Source of the DNA: Chromatiaceae bacterium | Lineage (GTDB): Bacteria; Pseudomonadota; Gammaproteobacteria; Chromatiales; Chromatiaceae | Assembly: GCA_013426805.1 (NCBI GenBank) | Contig: JACDZG010000014.1 | Coordinates: forward strand, 23,495-87,494 | Length of the DNA: 64,000 bases | Direction: 5' to 3' | In this document: positions 56,898-64,000 of the stretch, one piece after another | How positions within the stretch are numbered: position 1 is the first letter of the stretch | How the letters are laid out: each line of letters opens with the position of its first letter | Notes under the pieces: generated by a model | The model's input: the letters and a program-made list of their open reading frames with translations, nothing else | Told to the model about the DNA's origin: nothing | Database searches by the model: none | Made by a program: the position numbers and the translations under genes

Positions 56898-57275
56898 ATG
56901 AAGATCGCCATCGCCACCAACGATTACACCCAGGTCTCCGGCCATGCCGGTCAGGCGCGGGATTGGCTGCTCTACGACAGTGACACCGCTTCAGCGGAGC
57001 CGGAACGCATCCGGTTGTCGAAAGCCCAGGTCTTCCACCATTGGGAGGGGGAGGGCGCACACCCGCTGGACGAGGTCGCGGTGATTGTCGCCGCCAGCGC
57101 CGGCGAGGGCTTCCGCCGTCGCATGGACAAGCGCGGCGTCCAGGTGCTGCTGACCGGTGAGCGGGACGCCGCCCGCGCTCTGCGTGCGGTGCTCAACGAC
57201 GAGGTGCTGCCCGATCCGACCTTCGATCCCAGTCTGCTGCTGTGCGGACTGCGTGATCTGTTCTCCAGGCACTGA
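56898..57275 (+). CDS. NifX/NifB-C-terminal family protein
   Basis: A 125-residue protein: MKIAIATNDYTQVSGHAGQARDWLLYDSD is the family opening, with SGHAGQA in place of NQHFGHA; VFHHWEGEGAHPLDEV and AAARALRAVLNDEVLP-like segments follow. A GGAGG ribosome-binding site is 10 bp before the ATG. The family binds Fe-S cofactor precursors. It lies 138 bp after the radical SAM gene and is the fifth such gene in the window, the only one outside the 39-48 kb core. Function as a carrier is inferred. Confidence 0.75.
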   Translation: MKIAIATNDYTQVSGHAGQARDWLLYDSDTASAEPERIRLSKAQVFHHWEGEGAHPLDEVAVIVAASAGEGFRRRMDKRGVQVLLTGERDAARALRAVLNDEVLPDPTFDPSLLLCGLRDLFSRH

Positions 57276-57353
57276 GATGTACTCCGTCCTACATGCCCGA
57301 CCGCACCGAGCCGGTATCGGAACAAACCGGACGGTCGCTCCGCGGCGACCCCG

Positions 57354-57963
57354 ATGAGCCTGAGCCTCGATGACCTGTGGCTGAAACAACTTGGCCTGTG
57401 GAACGACGCCAACCCGACCCGCAGTCGCCGTCTCTATCGCGTCCTGGTGGTCGGCGCGATCGGCGTCAGCTCTCTCATTGACACGCTGTTGCTGGGGCTG
57501 TTCTGGTCGACCGGGACCGTCGATGCACGGGTCCCGCTACTCTACGGATGCGCCGCCGCGGGCCACGTGCTGCTGTTCTCCGCACTGCATTGGAGCGGGT
57601 TCAGCGAGCGCTTCAGGAATACCCATTCGTCAGGCCGATCAGTTCGGGCGCTACGGGGGCGAGGAATTCATCCTGTTGCTGCCGGCGACGCGGCTCGATG
57701 AGGGGATGACGCTGCTCGAGCGGATTCGCGAGGCCATTGCCTCCACCGTATGGCCGGATCTCCCCGCGGGTTACCGGATCACCCTGTCCGGCGGTCTGAC
57801 GGATGTTCGCCCGGGGGATATGTTCATGGATGTCATCACCCGTGCCGACCGCGCCCTGTATACGGCAAAGAACAACGGCAGGAATCGGATCTGTCGTTAT
57901 GACCTGATCACGCCGATGTTATCGACCGAGACCGCAGTGGGGGATCAAGCCGTCGGGGCCTGA
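57354..57963 (+). pseudogene. Diguanylate cyclase gene with internal deletion and frameshift
   Basis: The first frame encodes an N-terminal membrane part (VLVVGAIGVSSLIDTLLLGLFW, LLYGCAAAGHVLLFSALHW) to about 57615. The sequence then jumps, in another frame, into the second half of a GGDEF domain: FGRYGGEEFILLLPATRLDEG and ITRADRALYTAKNNGRNRI. The piece between, normally 100-200 residues including the first half of GGDEF, is missing and the frames do not match. The gene is therefore broken. It converges on the Fe-S protein with a 45-bp tail overlap. Confidence 0.8.
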
Positions 57964-59337
57964 TGCCGAGGGGGTGTCCGCAATCAATGCCTCGCGCAAT
58001 ACGAGCGCGAGGTGCCGCGGCCGGGCATCACCCAGTGCGCGCAGCTGTTGTCGGCAAGAGAACCCGTTCGCCACCACGCGCGCCGCGGGGCTGGCCCGCA
58101 GGGCCGGCATCAGGTCCTGTTCCGCCATGGCGGCGGCCATGTCCACGTGCTCGGTCTCCAGACCGAAGGTGCCCGCCATGCCGCAGCACCCGGCCTCGAT
58201 CAGTGCGAAGCGGTGGTCCGGAATCAGATTGAGCACCCGGCGCATCGCCTTCATGGCGCCCACTGCCTTCTGGTGACAATGGCCGTGGACCAGGGCCTCG
58301 GCGGTCCCCGGGAGCGCGCGCAGGGGCAGTTGCAACCGCTTGGCCATGCTCTCCTTGGCCAGAAATTCCTCGAACAACAGGATCTGCTTACCGACCGCGG
58401 CCACTGCCTCCCCCAAACCAAGCGCCTGGGCATCGTCCCGCAAACCGAGCACACAGGACGCCTCCAGACCGACCAGCACGCGCCCCACGCGCACCTGCGG
58501 CAACAGGGCCGCGGCCAGACGCCTGACTTCCACGCGGGCCTCCTCGACCATGCCTTGGGCCAGATAGGTGCGCCCGCAGCACAGGGGGCGCGCGGGTTCT
58601 CGATCGGTCGGCGCGGCGACCGCGATCTGCACCGCATAGCCGCCGGCGCGCAGCACCGCCAGCGCCGCCTCGGCGATCTCCGGCTCGAAATGGCGGGTAA
58701 AGGTGTCGACCAACAGCACGACCTCGGGCCGGCCGTCAGTCCCTGGGGTCGGACGTTCAGCGGGCAGCCCTGCGTCGCTGAACGGCCGCGCCGCCGGTTC
58801 CGGCAGTGGCCGGTTGGCCGCGATGCCGAGCCACTGCGCGCCCAACCGGGCCAGCAGCGGGCGGCGATTGCGCCACCGTATCAGCGTCTTCAACCAGGGC
58901 GTCCGATGCAGCCAGCGGGGCGCATGCGCAAAGAGCCGGCTGCGTAGACTCCACCCGTCCCGGGCGGCGCGCTGCGCCAGATATTCCACCTTGATCAGCG
59001 CCATATCGACATTGGCCTCGCACTCGCGCTTGCAGCCCTTGCAGGCGACGCACAGATCCATCGCCTCTGCCAGCACGGGGTCCGTCAGGGCCGCTGCAAC
59101 CGGATCGCTGCCGAGTGCCGTCTTGAGCAGCCGTACCCGGCCGCCGGTCGACAAGTGCGGATTGCCGCTCACCTTGAAGCTCGGGCACATCACCAGCTTG
59201 CCGAGAGCCTCGCATTGACGGCTGTTGATGCACACCGCTACCGCCTTCGCAAAGTCGCCGCCGTGTTTGGGAATATCGGCATAGGCATCGCCGACCCCGG
59301 CATCCTGATAGGCCGACCAATCGAGTACCGTCTTCAT
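57919..59337 (-). CDS. (Fe-S)-binding oxidoreductase subunit, GlcF/CCG-domain type
   Basis: A 472-residue protein from ATG 59337; an open frame to 59394 adds 19 residues. CINSRQCEALGKLVMCPSFKVSGNPHLSTGGR and CVACKGCKRECEANVDM (each shown in part) carry two Fe-S-binding regions. The second half has two CCG-like domains, ARPLCCGRTYLAQGMVEEA and LIEAGCCGMAGTFGLE, plus GHCHQKA. This layout equals the C-terminal half of D-lactate/glycolate dehydrogenase-type fusions, without the FAD-binding half, which may be encoded elsewhere. It would pass electrons to the quinone pool. No partner gene is adjacent. Confidence 0.85.
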   Translation of the reverse strand: MKTVLDWSAYQDAGVGDAYADIPKHGGDFAKAVAVCINSRQCEALGKLVMCPSFKVSGNPHLSTGGRVRLLKTALGSDPVAAALTDPVLAEAMDLCVACKGCKRECEANVDMALIKVEYLAQRAARDGWSLRSRLFAHAPRWLHRTPWLKTLIRWRNRRPLLARLGAQWLGIAANRPLPEPAARPFSDAGLPAERPTPGTDGRPEVVLLVDTFTRHFEPEIAEAALAVLRAGGYAVQIAVAAPTDREPARPLCCGRTYLAQGMVEEARVEVRRLAAALLPQVRVGRVLVGLEASCVLGLRDDAQALGLGEAVAAVGKQILLFEEFLAKESMAKRLQLPLRALPGTAEALVHGHCHQKAVGAMKAMRRVLNLIPDHRFALIEAGCCGMAGTFGLETEHVDMAAAMAEQDLMPALRASPAARVVANGFSCRQQLRALGDARPRHLALVLREALIADTPSASGPDGLIPHCGLGR

Positions 59338-59394
59338 ACGGCACCCGGAGGCGCGGAGCGACGGTGGTACACGAAGACGAGAGAACGGCGGCAA

Positions 59395-59769
59395 CGGGGC
59401 ATGATGTCATCCGGGATGGGCTGAAAACGCAACGACGCAATCCGATTCTCTGGCAAAATCCGAACCAGTTCGGTACCGGCTTAAAAAACGTTTGATTCGG
59501 CGGATGGTCAGCCGACGGGTGCACGATGCGGCTGAACCGCAACGACGGCGTGAGGGCCAATATCTTGTAAGTACTTCGACAGACACGGAAGGCCCTGCTA
59601 CAGTTTTCTCGTCCCACTCCCTGCGTGGGAATGCGGTCTTGGCCGCTCCAGCGGCCCGAAAATCCACGAGGACGCATGGGCTACACTCAACAGCGACACG
59701 CCCCGTCCCTTCCGCACACCCGCCTCCGGGCGGATCGCGGCGAAGGTCATTAACCATCTGGGAGATGAA
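59395..59769. other. Intergenic region, no gene recognised
   Basis: About 370 bp between divergent genes. Overlapping minus-strand frames exist but show no motif. It presumably holds promoters for both neighbours; no strong -35/-10 pair or sigma-54 site stands out. Confidence 0.4.
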
Positions 59770-60858
59770 GTGATGAAGGCGTTCAGTTACGACGTGCGCT
59801 TTCTTTACGTGCACCCGCTCGACTGGTACCTGCGGGTCAGTCCGCAACGGGACGTGATCGAACTACCCATCTCCGGGGACTTGGATGTCAACGGCTGGGA
59901 ACTGCGTAAGGCCCTGGGGTTGTTGAAGAAGGGCAATGCGACCTTGATCGAATGGCTGGCTTCTCCTATCGTCTATCGCGCAGAGGCGGCATTCCTCGAC
60001 GCGCTACGCCGCGCCGCGCATGTCACGCACCGGCCGGAGCGGTCCTTCTATCACTACATCCACATGGCGCGCGGGAATTACCGGCAGTATCTCGGGGGCG
60101 AGCGGGTGCGCCTGAAAAAGTACCTCTACGTCCTGCGCCCGTTGCTGGCCGCCAAGTGGATCGCGCAGGGCCGCGGCCTTGCCCCGATGCGACTTCAGGA
60201 CCTCGTCGACGCCTTGATCGAAGATCCGGCGCTGCGTAGCGCCATCGCCGATCTGCTGGCCTGGAAGCGCCGGGCGTTGGCGATGGAGTATGGCGTCCGC
60301 GTCCAAGCCATTGACGAGTGCTTGACCAGACTCAATCCGCGCCGTGATACTCTCCGGTCAGTCCGTCCCCACACGCCAAGGGCAAGACCTCCGGTGATGC
60401 CGCCCGCCAACCAGGCCAAGATTCGCGAGATCGCCGATCGTGTGGTCTCCACCCTCGATGATCTGGCGCTCACCTGGGGGCTACCCGACAACCAAGCGGC
60501 GGATGACCCTGGTAACGGCGCAAGATTATCCAGGATATCGCAGGTGCCATATGACACTGGACTCAGGCTGGAAAAGAACCATCGACGACGGCATCGCCAA
60601 TCCCGAGTGGGATGCATACGATGCGCTCTTACGGAACGAAATCGGCCCGCTGGAGTGCTCCGTGGTCAATCGTCATTACAATGCGCGGTTCATCGCGGAC
60701 GCCCAGCGCACGCGTTACCCGGGCGTCGATTGGAAACTGGCGAAGGCAATGCTCTGGGTCGAGAGTGGCGGCCCCAAGGGGGGCGCCTGGGTCACCCGAC
60801 CGATGCAGATCGGGAACCCGGGCGATCCGGCTTATGCGGTGGTCAAAGGCGGCCGTGA
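59770..60858 (+). CDS. Predicted nucleotidyltransferase (COG3541/YcgL-like), C terminus probably run-on
   Basis: A 362-codon frame whose first 255 or so residues look like the DNA-polymerase-beta-superfamily nucleotidyltransferase family of COG3541: DVRFLYVHPLDWYL, IDVNGWELRKAL-like LDVNGWELRKALGLLKKGNATLIEWLASPIVY (shown in parts) and YHYIHMARGNYRQYL. The catalytic GSxxxG start would lie before residue 1 of this frame, so the N terminus may be truncated. The last 100 residues are arginine-rich and lie out of frame over the next gene, so they are likely non-native, after a frameshift near 60530. It is probably a decayed gene. Confidence 0.65.
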   Translation: MMKAFSYDVRFLYVHPLDWYLRVSPQRDVIELPISGDLDVNGWELRKALGLLKKGNATLIEWLASPIVYRAEAAFLDALRRAAHVTHRPERSFYHYIHMARGNYRQYLGGERVRLKKYLYVLRPLLAAKWIAQGRGLAPMRLQDLVDALIEDPALRSAIADLLAWKRRALAMEYGVRVQAIDECLTRLNPRRDTLRSVRPHTPRARPPVMPPANQAKIREIADRVVSTLDDLALTWGLPDNQAADDPGNGARLSRISQVPYDTGLRLEKNHRRRHRQSRVGCIRCALTERNRPAGVLRGQSSLQCAVHRGRPAHALPGRRLETGEGNALGREWRPQGGRLGHPTDADREPGRSGLCGGQRRP

Positions 60859-61303
60859 CGGCAGCGCGATCGTCATGAGCGCGGAGCTGGCAAAAGCCAT
60901 CAAGAGCGGTTCCATCGATCAGCCGCAATTGAACGTGCGTGCCGGCATTGCCTATTTGTTTACGCGCATGGCACAATTTGACATGATCACCGTTCACGAT
61001 CCTGTCGATAGCTCCATCCAGCTTGTACGGGTGCAGCCCGGAGATAGCCTGGAGCGGATCGCCAAACGCGTCGGGACGACGGTCGAGATCCTCAGCGCCA
61101 TGCGAAAGGTAAATAGCAGCAGCGTCCTGCGCATCGGTGAAGCGCTGCAATATCGGAAAGCGAAATTGCAGCTTTCCATCGTCGGTTGGCGCAGCTGGGA
61201 CTACGCGACCATTGCCGCCCGTTACAATGGCGGCGGCGATAAGCACTATGCCGAAAAGCTGGAATACGTCCATGCCGGTCTGTTTCCCAAACTGGTTCGC
61301 TGA
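60551..61303 (+). CDS. Transglycosylase-like protein with C-terminal-half LysM domain
   Basis: A 250-residue protein from ATG 60551. KLAKAMLWVESGGPKGGAWVTRPMQIGNPGD has the Glu-Ser-Gly-Gly and the later QIGNPGD found at lytic-transglycosylase active sites; NVRAGIAYLFTRMAQF is a following helix. Residues about 160-205 (LVRVQPGDSLERIAKRVGTTVEILSAMRKVN, in part) are a LysM peptidoglycan-binding domain. No signal peptide is apparent, as in cell-wall enzymes delivered by specialised secretion. Its 3' end overlaps the next gene by 32 bp, and it lies near a putative toxin gene cluster. Confidence 0.75.
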   Translation: MTLDSGWKRTIDDGIANPEWDAYDALLRNEIGPLECSVVNRHYNARFIADAQRTRYPGVDWKLAKAMLWVESGGPKGGAWVTRPMQIGNPGDPAYAVVKGGRDGSAIVMSAELAKAIKSGSIDQPQLNVRAGIAYLFTRMAQFDMITVHDPVDSSIQLVRVQPGDSLERIAKRVGTTVEILSAMRKVNSSSVLRIGEALQYRKAKLQLSIVGWRSWDYATIAARYNGGGDKHYAEKLEYVHAGLFPKLVR

Positions 61304-61814
61304 GTGCCGGCGCGGCGCACTGGTCCTGCTGGCGCTCACGGCAGCGCCGTCCTGGTCGCGCGATCACGAGTGGGATGCCTGGAGTCGCCTTCAGGGGGAT
61401 GTGTATGGGGCGCTGCTGGCGCAGGGCGTCGCCGATCGCGACCGGGTGCTCGTGCATCTTGCCCATACCTGTACGCTGGTCAGCGCCGGCGGTGCTTTTC
61501 ATATCGTGGAGATCCGCGAGCTGGTCCACGGTGGGCGCAGCCCCCGGGGCGTGAACTCCTTGGTAATCTTGGGCGATGGCTTGCGGGTCGTCGCGAGTGT
61601 CGAGCTCGGCCCGGCGCGGCCCTATTACTGCGAATCCGACCAAGTCGTACTTGATAGCGAGGTCGCTGCTGGGGGGGCGAATCGGGTTGGCAATGTTCTG
61701 ATCGTCGATGAGGCCGGTCAGGTCGTAGAGGTCCGGCGACAGGACGCCGCGGATATGGCCGGATTTCAGCTGCAACGCCCCGCCCCCGCCAGGTCGCGCC
61801 GTCGGCAGCCCTGA
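61272..61814 (+). CDS. Hypothetical exported protein coupled to the LysM gene
   Basis: From ATG 61272 a 180-residue protein with a likely signal peptide (RRGALVLLALTAAPSWS). The mature part, WDAWSRLQGDVYGALLAQG, then a beta-rich stretch with VHLAHTCTLVSAGGAFHIVEIRE and VILGDGLRVVASVELGPARPYYC, has no motif I know. The 32-bp overlap with the LysM/transglycosylase gene implies joint expression and possibly joint action, for example as a periplasmic partner or immunity-type protein. No homologue is claimed. Confidence 0.6.
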   Translation: MPVCFPNWFAECRRGALVLLALTAAPSWSRDHEWDAWSRLQGDVYGALLAQGVADRDRVLVHLAHTCTLVSAGGAFHIVEIRELVHGGRSPRGVNSLVILGDGLRVVASVELGPARPYYCESDQVVLDSEVAAGGANRVGNVLIVDEAGQVVEVRRQDAADMAGFQLQRPAPARSRRRQP

Positions 61815-61841
61815 TGCGGAGGAGAAAAGGGGCCGGTGCGG

Positions 61842-62034
61842 AATGGCACTGACTTAAGCCGAGATATCTATAAATCAGCGGGTTACAGACAGTGCGACAA
61901 GCAGTCACTTGAGTTCAGGCAGCCTTTTCGGCGGTGTTTCCTGGCATCGGCCCAGTCCGCAACCGTTTTTCGCTGACTTCGCGCCATCGCAACCGATGGT
62001 TGCTATGAGGCTAACGCCTTAAGTCAGTGCCATT
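61842..62034. mobile_element. 193-bp inverted-repeat element (MITE-like or IS remnant)
   Basis: AATGGCACTGACTTAAG at 61842-61858 is matched exactly, inverted, at 62018-62034. Outside these arms the similarity continues imperfectly (AAAAGGGGCC on the left against GGCCCCCTTT on the right), giving ends of about 34 bp in total. The interior has no open frame. It looks like the terminal repeats of an IS that has lost its transposase. Confidence 0.75.
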
Positions 62035-62075
62035 CGAGCCTGGCCCCCTTTCCCACTATTATTCCCAATTGTCTA

Positions 62076-62591
62076 CTATATTGTGATCTCCCGGATTTCC
62101 TGGTAACGCAAACCTAAACCATAATCGCAAGTAAACAAACCTTGGCCCACCCCGCTCGCGAGATCAATCACGGCTTCGTCGGCGGCAAATGCAAGGCTAT
62201 CGATTAAACCGATGCGAAGTCTTGCGCGTTGGATCTGGGCAACACTGAGGGCCTTAGCCTGATCAGAATAAGGATCGTACGTCTCGGCAGGCAGAGGTAT
62301 GCGAATACGTCGATGAACTGTCGCTCCAGGCGCTACCTTGACAAGATAAGGAATCTCGGGCGACTCGACCTTCAGACCTCGCGGAATCTCCGCAAGAAAC
62401 TTGCCGATCACCACACCGCCATCGTTTTCAAGCATCACATACGCTAGGCTATGATCTTTGATCCTGCTGCCGCTGCGGTCTGTACGATACAGGACATCGA
62501 ACACATAGATCGCCCCCCGGCGATCGTTCATCAAAGCGTAGTCGATCTCGATAGAATCAACATTGATCTTGTAAATGGTCGCCGTCAGCAT
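62076..62591 (-). CDS. Hypothetical protein, third gene of the putative effector operon
   Basis: A 171-residue cytosolic-looking protein, MLTATIYKINVDSIEIDYALM, with a strongly alternating beta pattern (AYVMLENDGGVVIGKFLAEIPRG, VAPGATVHRRIRIPLPAETYDP), like a beta-sandwich. I recognise no family. It lies 68 bp after the metallopeptidase gene on the same strand, the place where an immunity or accessory protein of a toxin would be found. That role is a guess from position. Confidence 0.55.
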   Translation of the reverse strand: MLTATIYKINVDSIEIDYALMNDRRGAIYVFDVLYRTDRSGSRIKDHSLAYVMLENDGGVVIGKFLAEIPRGLKVESPEIPYLVKVAPGATVHRRIRIPLPAETYDPYSDQAKALSVAQIQRARLRIGLIDSLAFAADEAVIDLASGVGQGLFTCDYGLGLRYQEIREITI

Positions 62592-62659
62592 CGAAACTGC
62601 TCCCCGTAATCAATTGGCATCTACGCATTTGTCCGCACGGCTAGTACGGGGCCACGGCA

Positions 62660-63469
62660 TCAGTACTTCGGTCTCTTGCTCTCCGTGCCCTTCGAGCTCA
62701 AACCCTGATTGCAAAAATCTCTGCGCAACTTGTTTTCGCTGACCGTCTCATTTGCATGCTCCCCGAGTCCGACCGCTTGGAGTTCGTAACCAGGCGCAGC
62801 GTGCTTTTTCTTCTGGGGGCCTTGGTATTCTACTGATACTCGCCCGTCGGTCGTGCCTCGCGTGTCGTGGTACGCATGAATCAACTCATGACCAAGACCA
62901 ATTGCCGGGTCCCGCGTCTGCCAGTCTTCGCCGTTGAGCTTATCCCGGTCCGGATTGAATTCTACGCTCGCATTGGAACCAGGTCCCGCCTTCCTATTTG
63001 TCGTATCGTAAAGTCCGTCGTTCCAACTAGCAGCGTTCTCGGTATTTCCACCGGATGTCTCCACGATCGTTGTAGACTTGCTCGCGCCGTCCAGGCCTTT
63101 GAGCAGCTTGTAACCGGTCGGGGTCTTCGAGAGTTTCTCTATTGAATCCAGCGTCTTCTTCTTGAAGTCGTCCGAGCCCGTAACCGCCAGCTTCGACTTT
63201 CCATCCGTGATCCGTTGCATCATCGCTTCACGCATTTTCTCTTGTTCTTCCCGCTTCTTTTCCTCATCGAGCGGGCACTTTTCCTTTATATCTCCGGGCC
63301 TCTTGGCCGCCGGATCGGCGCACTCCCAAGCGCCGCCCGCCGCACTATATGCGTTCATCCACTTTTTCTGTTCGGAATAGCAGTTGGCCGTAGGCTGCGC
63401 CTTGTTCGCCGCAGCAATAGCCGCCGCTTTGAAGGGCTTGGTCGCCCGCCTGTTCTTACATTCCGACAT
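62660..63469 (-). CDS. Putative M91-type zinc metallopeptidase effector
   Basis: A 269-residue protein with GHELIHAY at residues 193-200, giving an HExxH zinc motif (His194, Glu195, His198), and ANETVSENKLRRDFC downstream as a likely source of the third ligand, as in the peptidase M91/NleD effector family. Residues 25-65 are rich in Cys and Lys; there is no signal peptide. Its base composition is lower in GC than its neighbours, suggesting transfer. It overlaps the preceding small gene by 14 bp, so the two are translated together. A secreted interbacterial toxin is the best reading; proof is lacking. Confidence 0.7.
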   Translation of the reverse strand: MSECKNRRATKPFKAAAIAAANKAQPTANCYSEQKKWMNAYSAAGGAWECADPAAKRPGDIKEKCPLDEEKKREEQEKMREAMMQRITDGKSKLAVTGSDDFKKKTLDSIEKLSKTPTGYKLLKGLDGASKSTTIVETSGGNTENAASWNDGLYDTTNRKAGPGSNASVEFNPDRDKLNGEDWQTRDPAIGLGHELIHAYHDTRGTTDGRVSVEYQGPQKKKHAAPGYELQAVGLGEHANETVSENKLRRDFCNQGLSSKGTESKRPKY

Positions 63470-63830
63470 TAGGATGCCCCGCCGCCAAGACGAAGAGCTC
63501 GTATCGATCCAGTTCGTCGACCTTTTCCGTTCCTGTTAAGTAATCCTGGGCCAAGACAGCGCCCGCCCACGCGGTTTCGTGCGACCGCCCGAAATTCTCA
63601 CCGTACTCCGTCAAGTACTCAAGAAACCGCCGAATGTCGTTTTTATCCGTAATATCGTGATCTTCGGCTCGCCTGACTCCGTCAACAATCGCGCTTCGCA
63701 TTGCCTCCGGCACAAGCCCGCTTGTTTCCATCGCAAATTTCAGCCGCAAATGTGTTTCCATGTCGCAGTAATACTTTTCAAGGGCATCTCTACGCAACGC
63801 ATCCATCTGCTCTTTTCTGATAACCAACAT
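63456..63830 (-). CDS. Small effector-associated protein
   Basis: A 124-residue all-helical protein starting MLVIRKEQMDALRRDALEKYYCDMETHLR, with DNDIRRFLEYLTEYGENFG-like segment and ELFVLAAGHPNVGM at its end. I recall similar proteins next to type VI secretion effectors, but cannot name the family with certainty. As the first gene of the operon and overlapping the metallopeptidase gene, it may be a chaperone/adaptor for the effector. No type VI core gene is in the window. Confidence 0.6.
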   Translation of the reverse strand: MLVIRKEQMDALRRDALEKYYCDMETHLRLKFAMETSGLVPEAMRSAIVDGVRRAEDHDITDKNDIRRFLEYLTEYGENFGRSHETAWAGAVLAQDYLTGTEKVDELDRYELFVLAAGHPNVGM

Positions 63831-64000
63831 CTGCTGTCACTCCAAGCGATGTGAAAACAAAAGGTATATGTTCGTGCGGCTCGGAAGATGGTGATTCACT
63901 AACGGGCGACGCAAGATTAAAGTCGGCGGACAGGGGGAGAATCTAATCAGCAATTCCCGGCGAAAATTTTTTCCCTTTATAAACAATATGATAAACCCTC
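63831..64000. other. Window end, no gene seen
   Basis: 170 bp, AT-rich towards the end (AATTTTTTCCCTTTATAAACAATATG). It probably contains the promoter of the minus-strand effector operon; no coding signal is visible. Confidence 0.4.

Overview
The window is high-GC DNA from a proteobacterium, probably a gammaproteobacterium. A purple sulfur bacterium (Chromatiaceae) would fit the gene content, but no 16S gene or other decisive marker is present, so that is inference. The striking content is a complete structural gene set for a vanadium nitrogenase, embedded in a roughly 40 kb island of cofactor-assembly, regulatory, vanadium/metal uptake and molybdate genes.

Layout: 0-4 kb is a core block (end of a SlyD-like prolyl isomerase, glmU, glmS, crcB). 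4.3-6.6 kb is a DUF1631 protein. 6.8-15.8 kb is a surface-polysaccharide block (wecB, a free Wzt-C-like domain, a sulfotransferase/glycosyltransferase fusion, two tandemly duplicated glycosyltransferases and a two-domain GT2 enzyme), closed by a decayed transposase. 16.4-31.1 kb is metal handling: an iron-complex-type ABC system with a truncated permease; a five-gene minus-strand operon (soluble binding protein without signal peptide, HypB/UreG-like GTPase, soluble ABC ATPase, nitroreductase, GCS2-like ligase); a divergent PhnD-like protein also without signal peptide; a small secreted protein and a di-haem peroxidase; and a TonB receptor plus binding protein. 31.4-36.7 kb holds a GNAT enzyme, a TDT-family permease, an Nfu-type protein and a PhnCDE-like ABC importer that is the best candidate for vanadate uptake. 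37.3-48.4 kb is vnfA, a NifX-family gene, a fused vnfEN, vnfX, vnfY, vnfDGK and another NifX-family gene. 48.5-53.7 kb is modD, mop, modE and modABC. 53.8-59.3 kb holds a lipase-like lipoprotein, DUF89, radical SAM and NifX-like genes, a broken GGDEF gene and an Fe-S oxidoreductase. 59.8-63.8 kb holds a nucleotidyltransferase, a LysM/transglycosylase-like protein, a short inverted-repeat element and a putative M91 metallopeptidase effector with its neighbours.

How it works together: reading the intergenic regions by eye, I find GG-N10-GC sigma-54 promoters paired at typical enhancer distances (mostly about 90-190 bp) with motifs matching the VnfA-site pattern GTAC-N6-GTAC (mostly as GTTC-N6-GTAC). 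They lie in front of vnfEN, vnfD, the PhnCDE-like importer, the Nfu gene, the TonB receptor operon, the GNAT gene, and both arms of the 24.4/24.8 kb divergent region. A ModE-type palindrome overlaps the apparent sigma-70 promoter of vnfA. The simplest model is that molybdate-loaded ModE silences vnfA; without Mo, VnfA turns on vanadium scavenging, import, a dedicated cytosolic handling pathway, FeV-cofactor assembly and the enzyme. The cytosolic operon at 19.9-25.7 kb is the most likely undescribed component. No nifH/vnfH, nifB or nifV gene lies in the window, so the Fe protein and early cofactor genes must be elsewhere.
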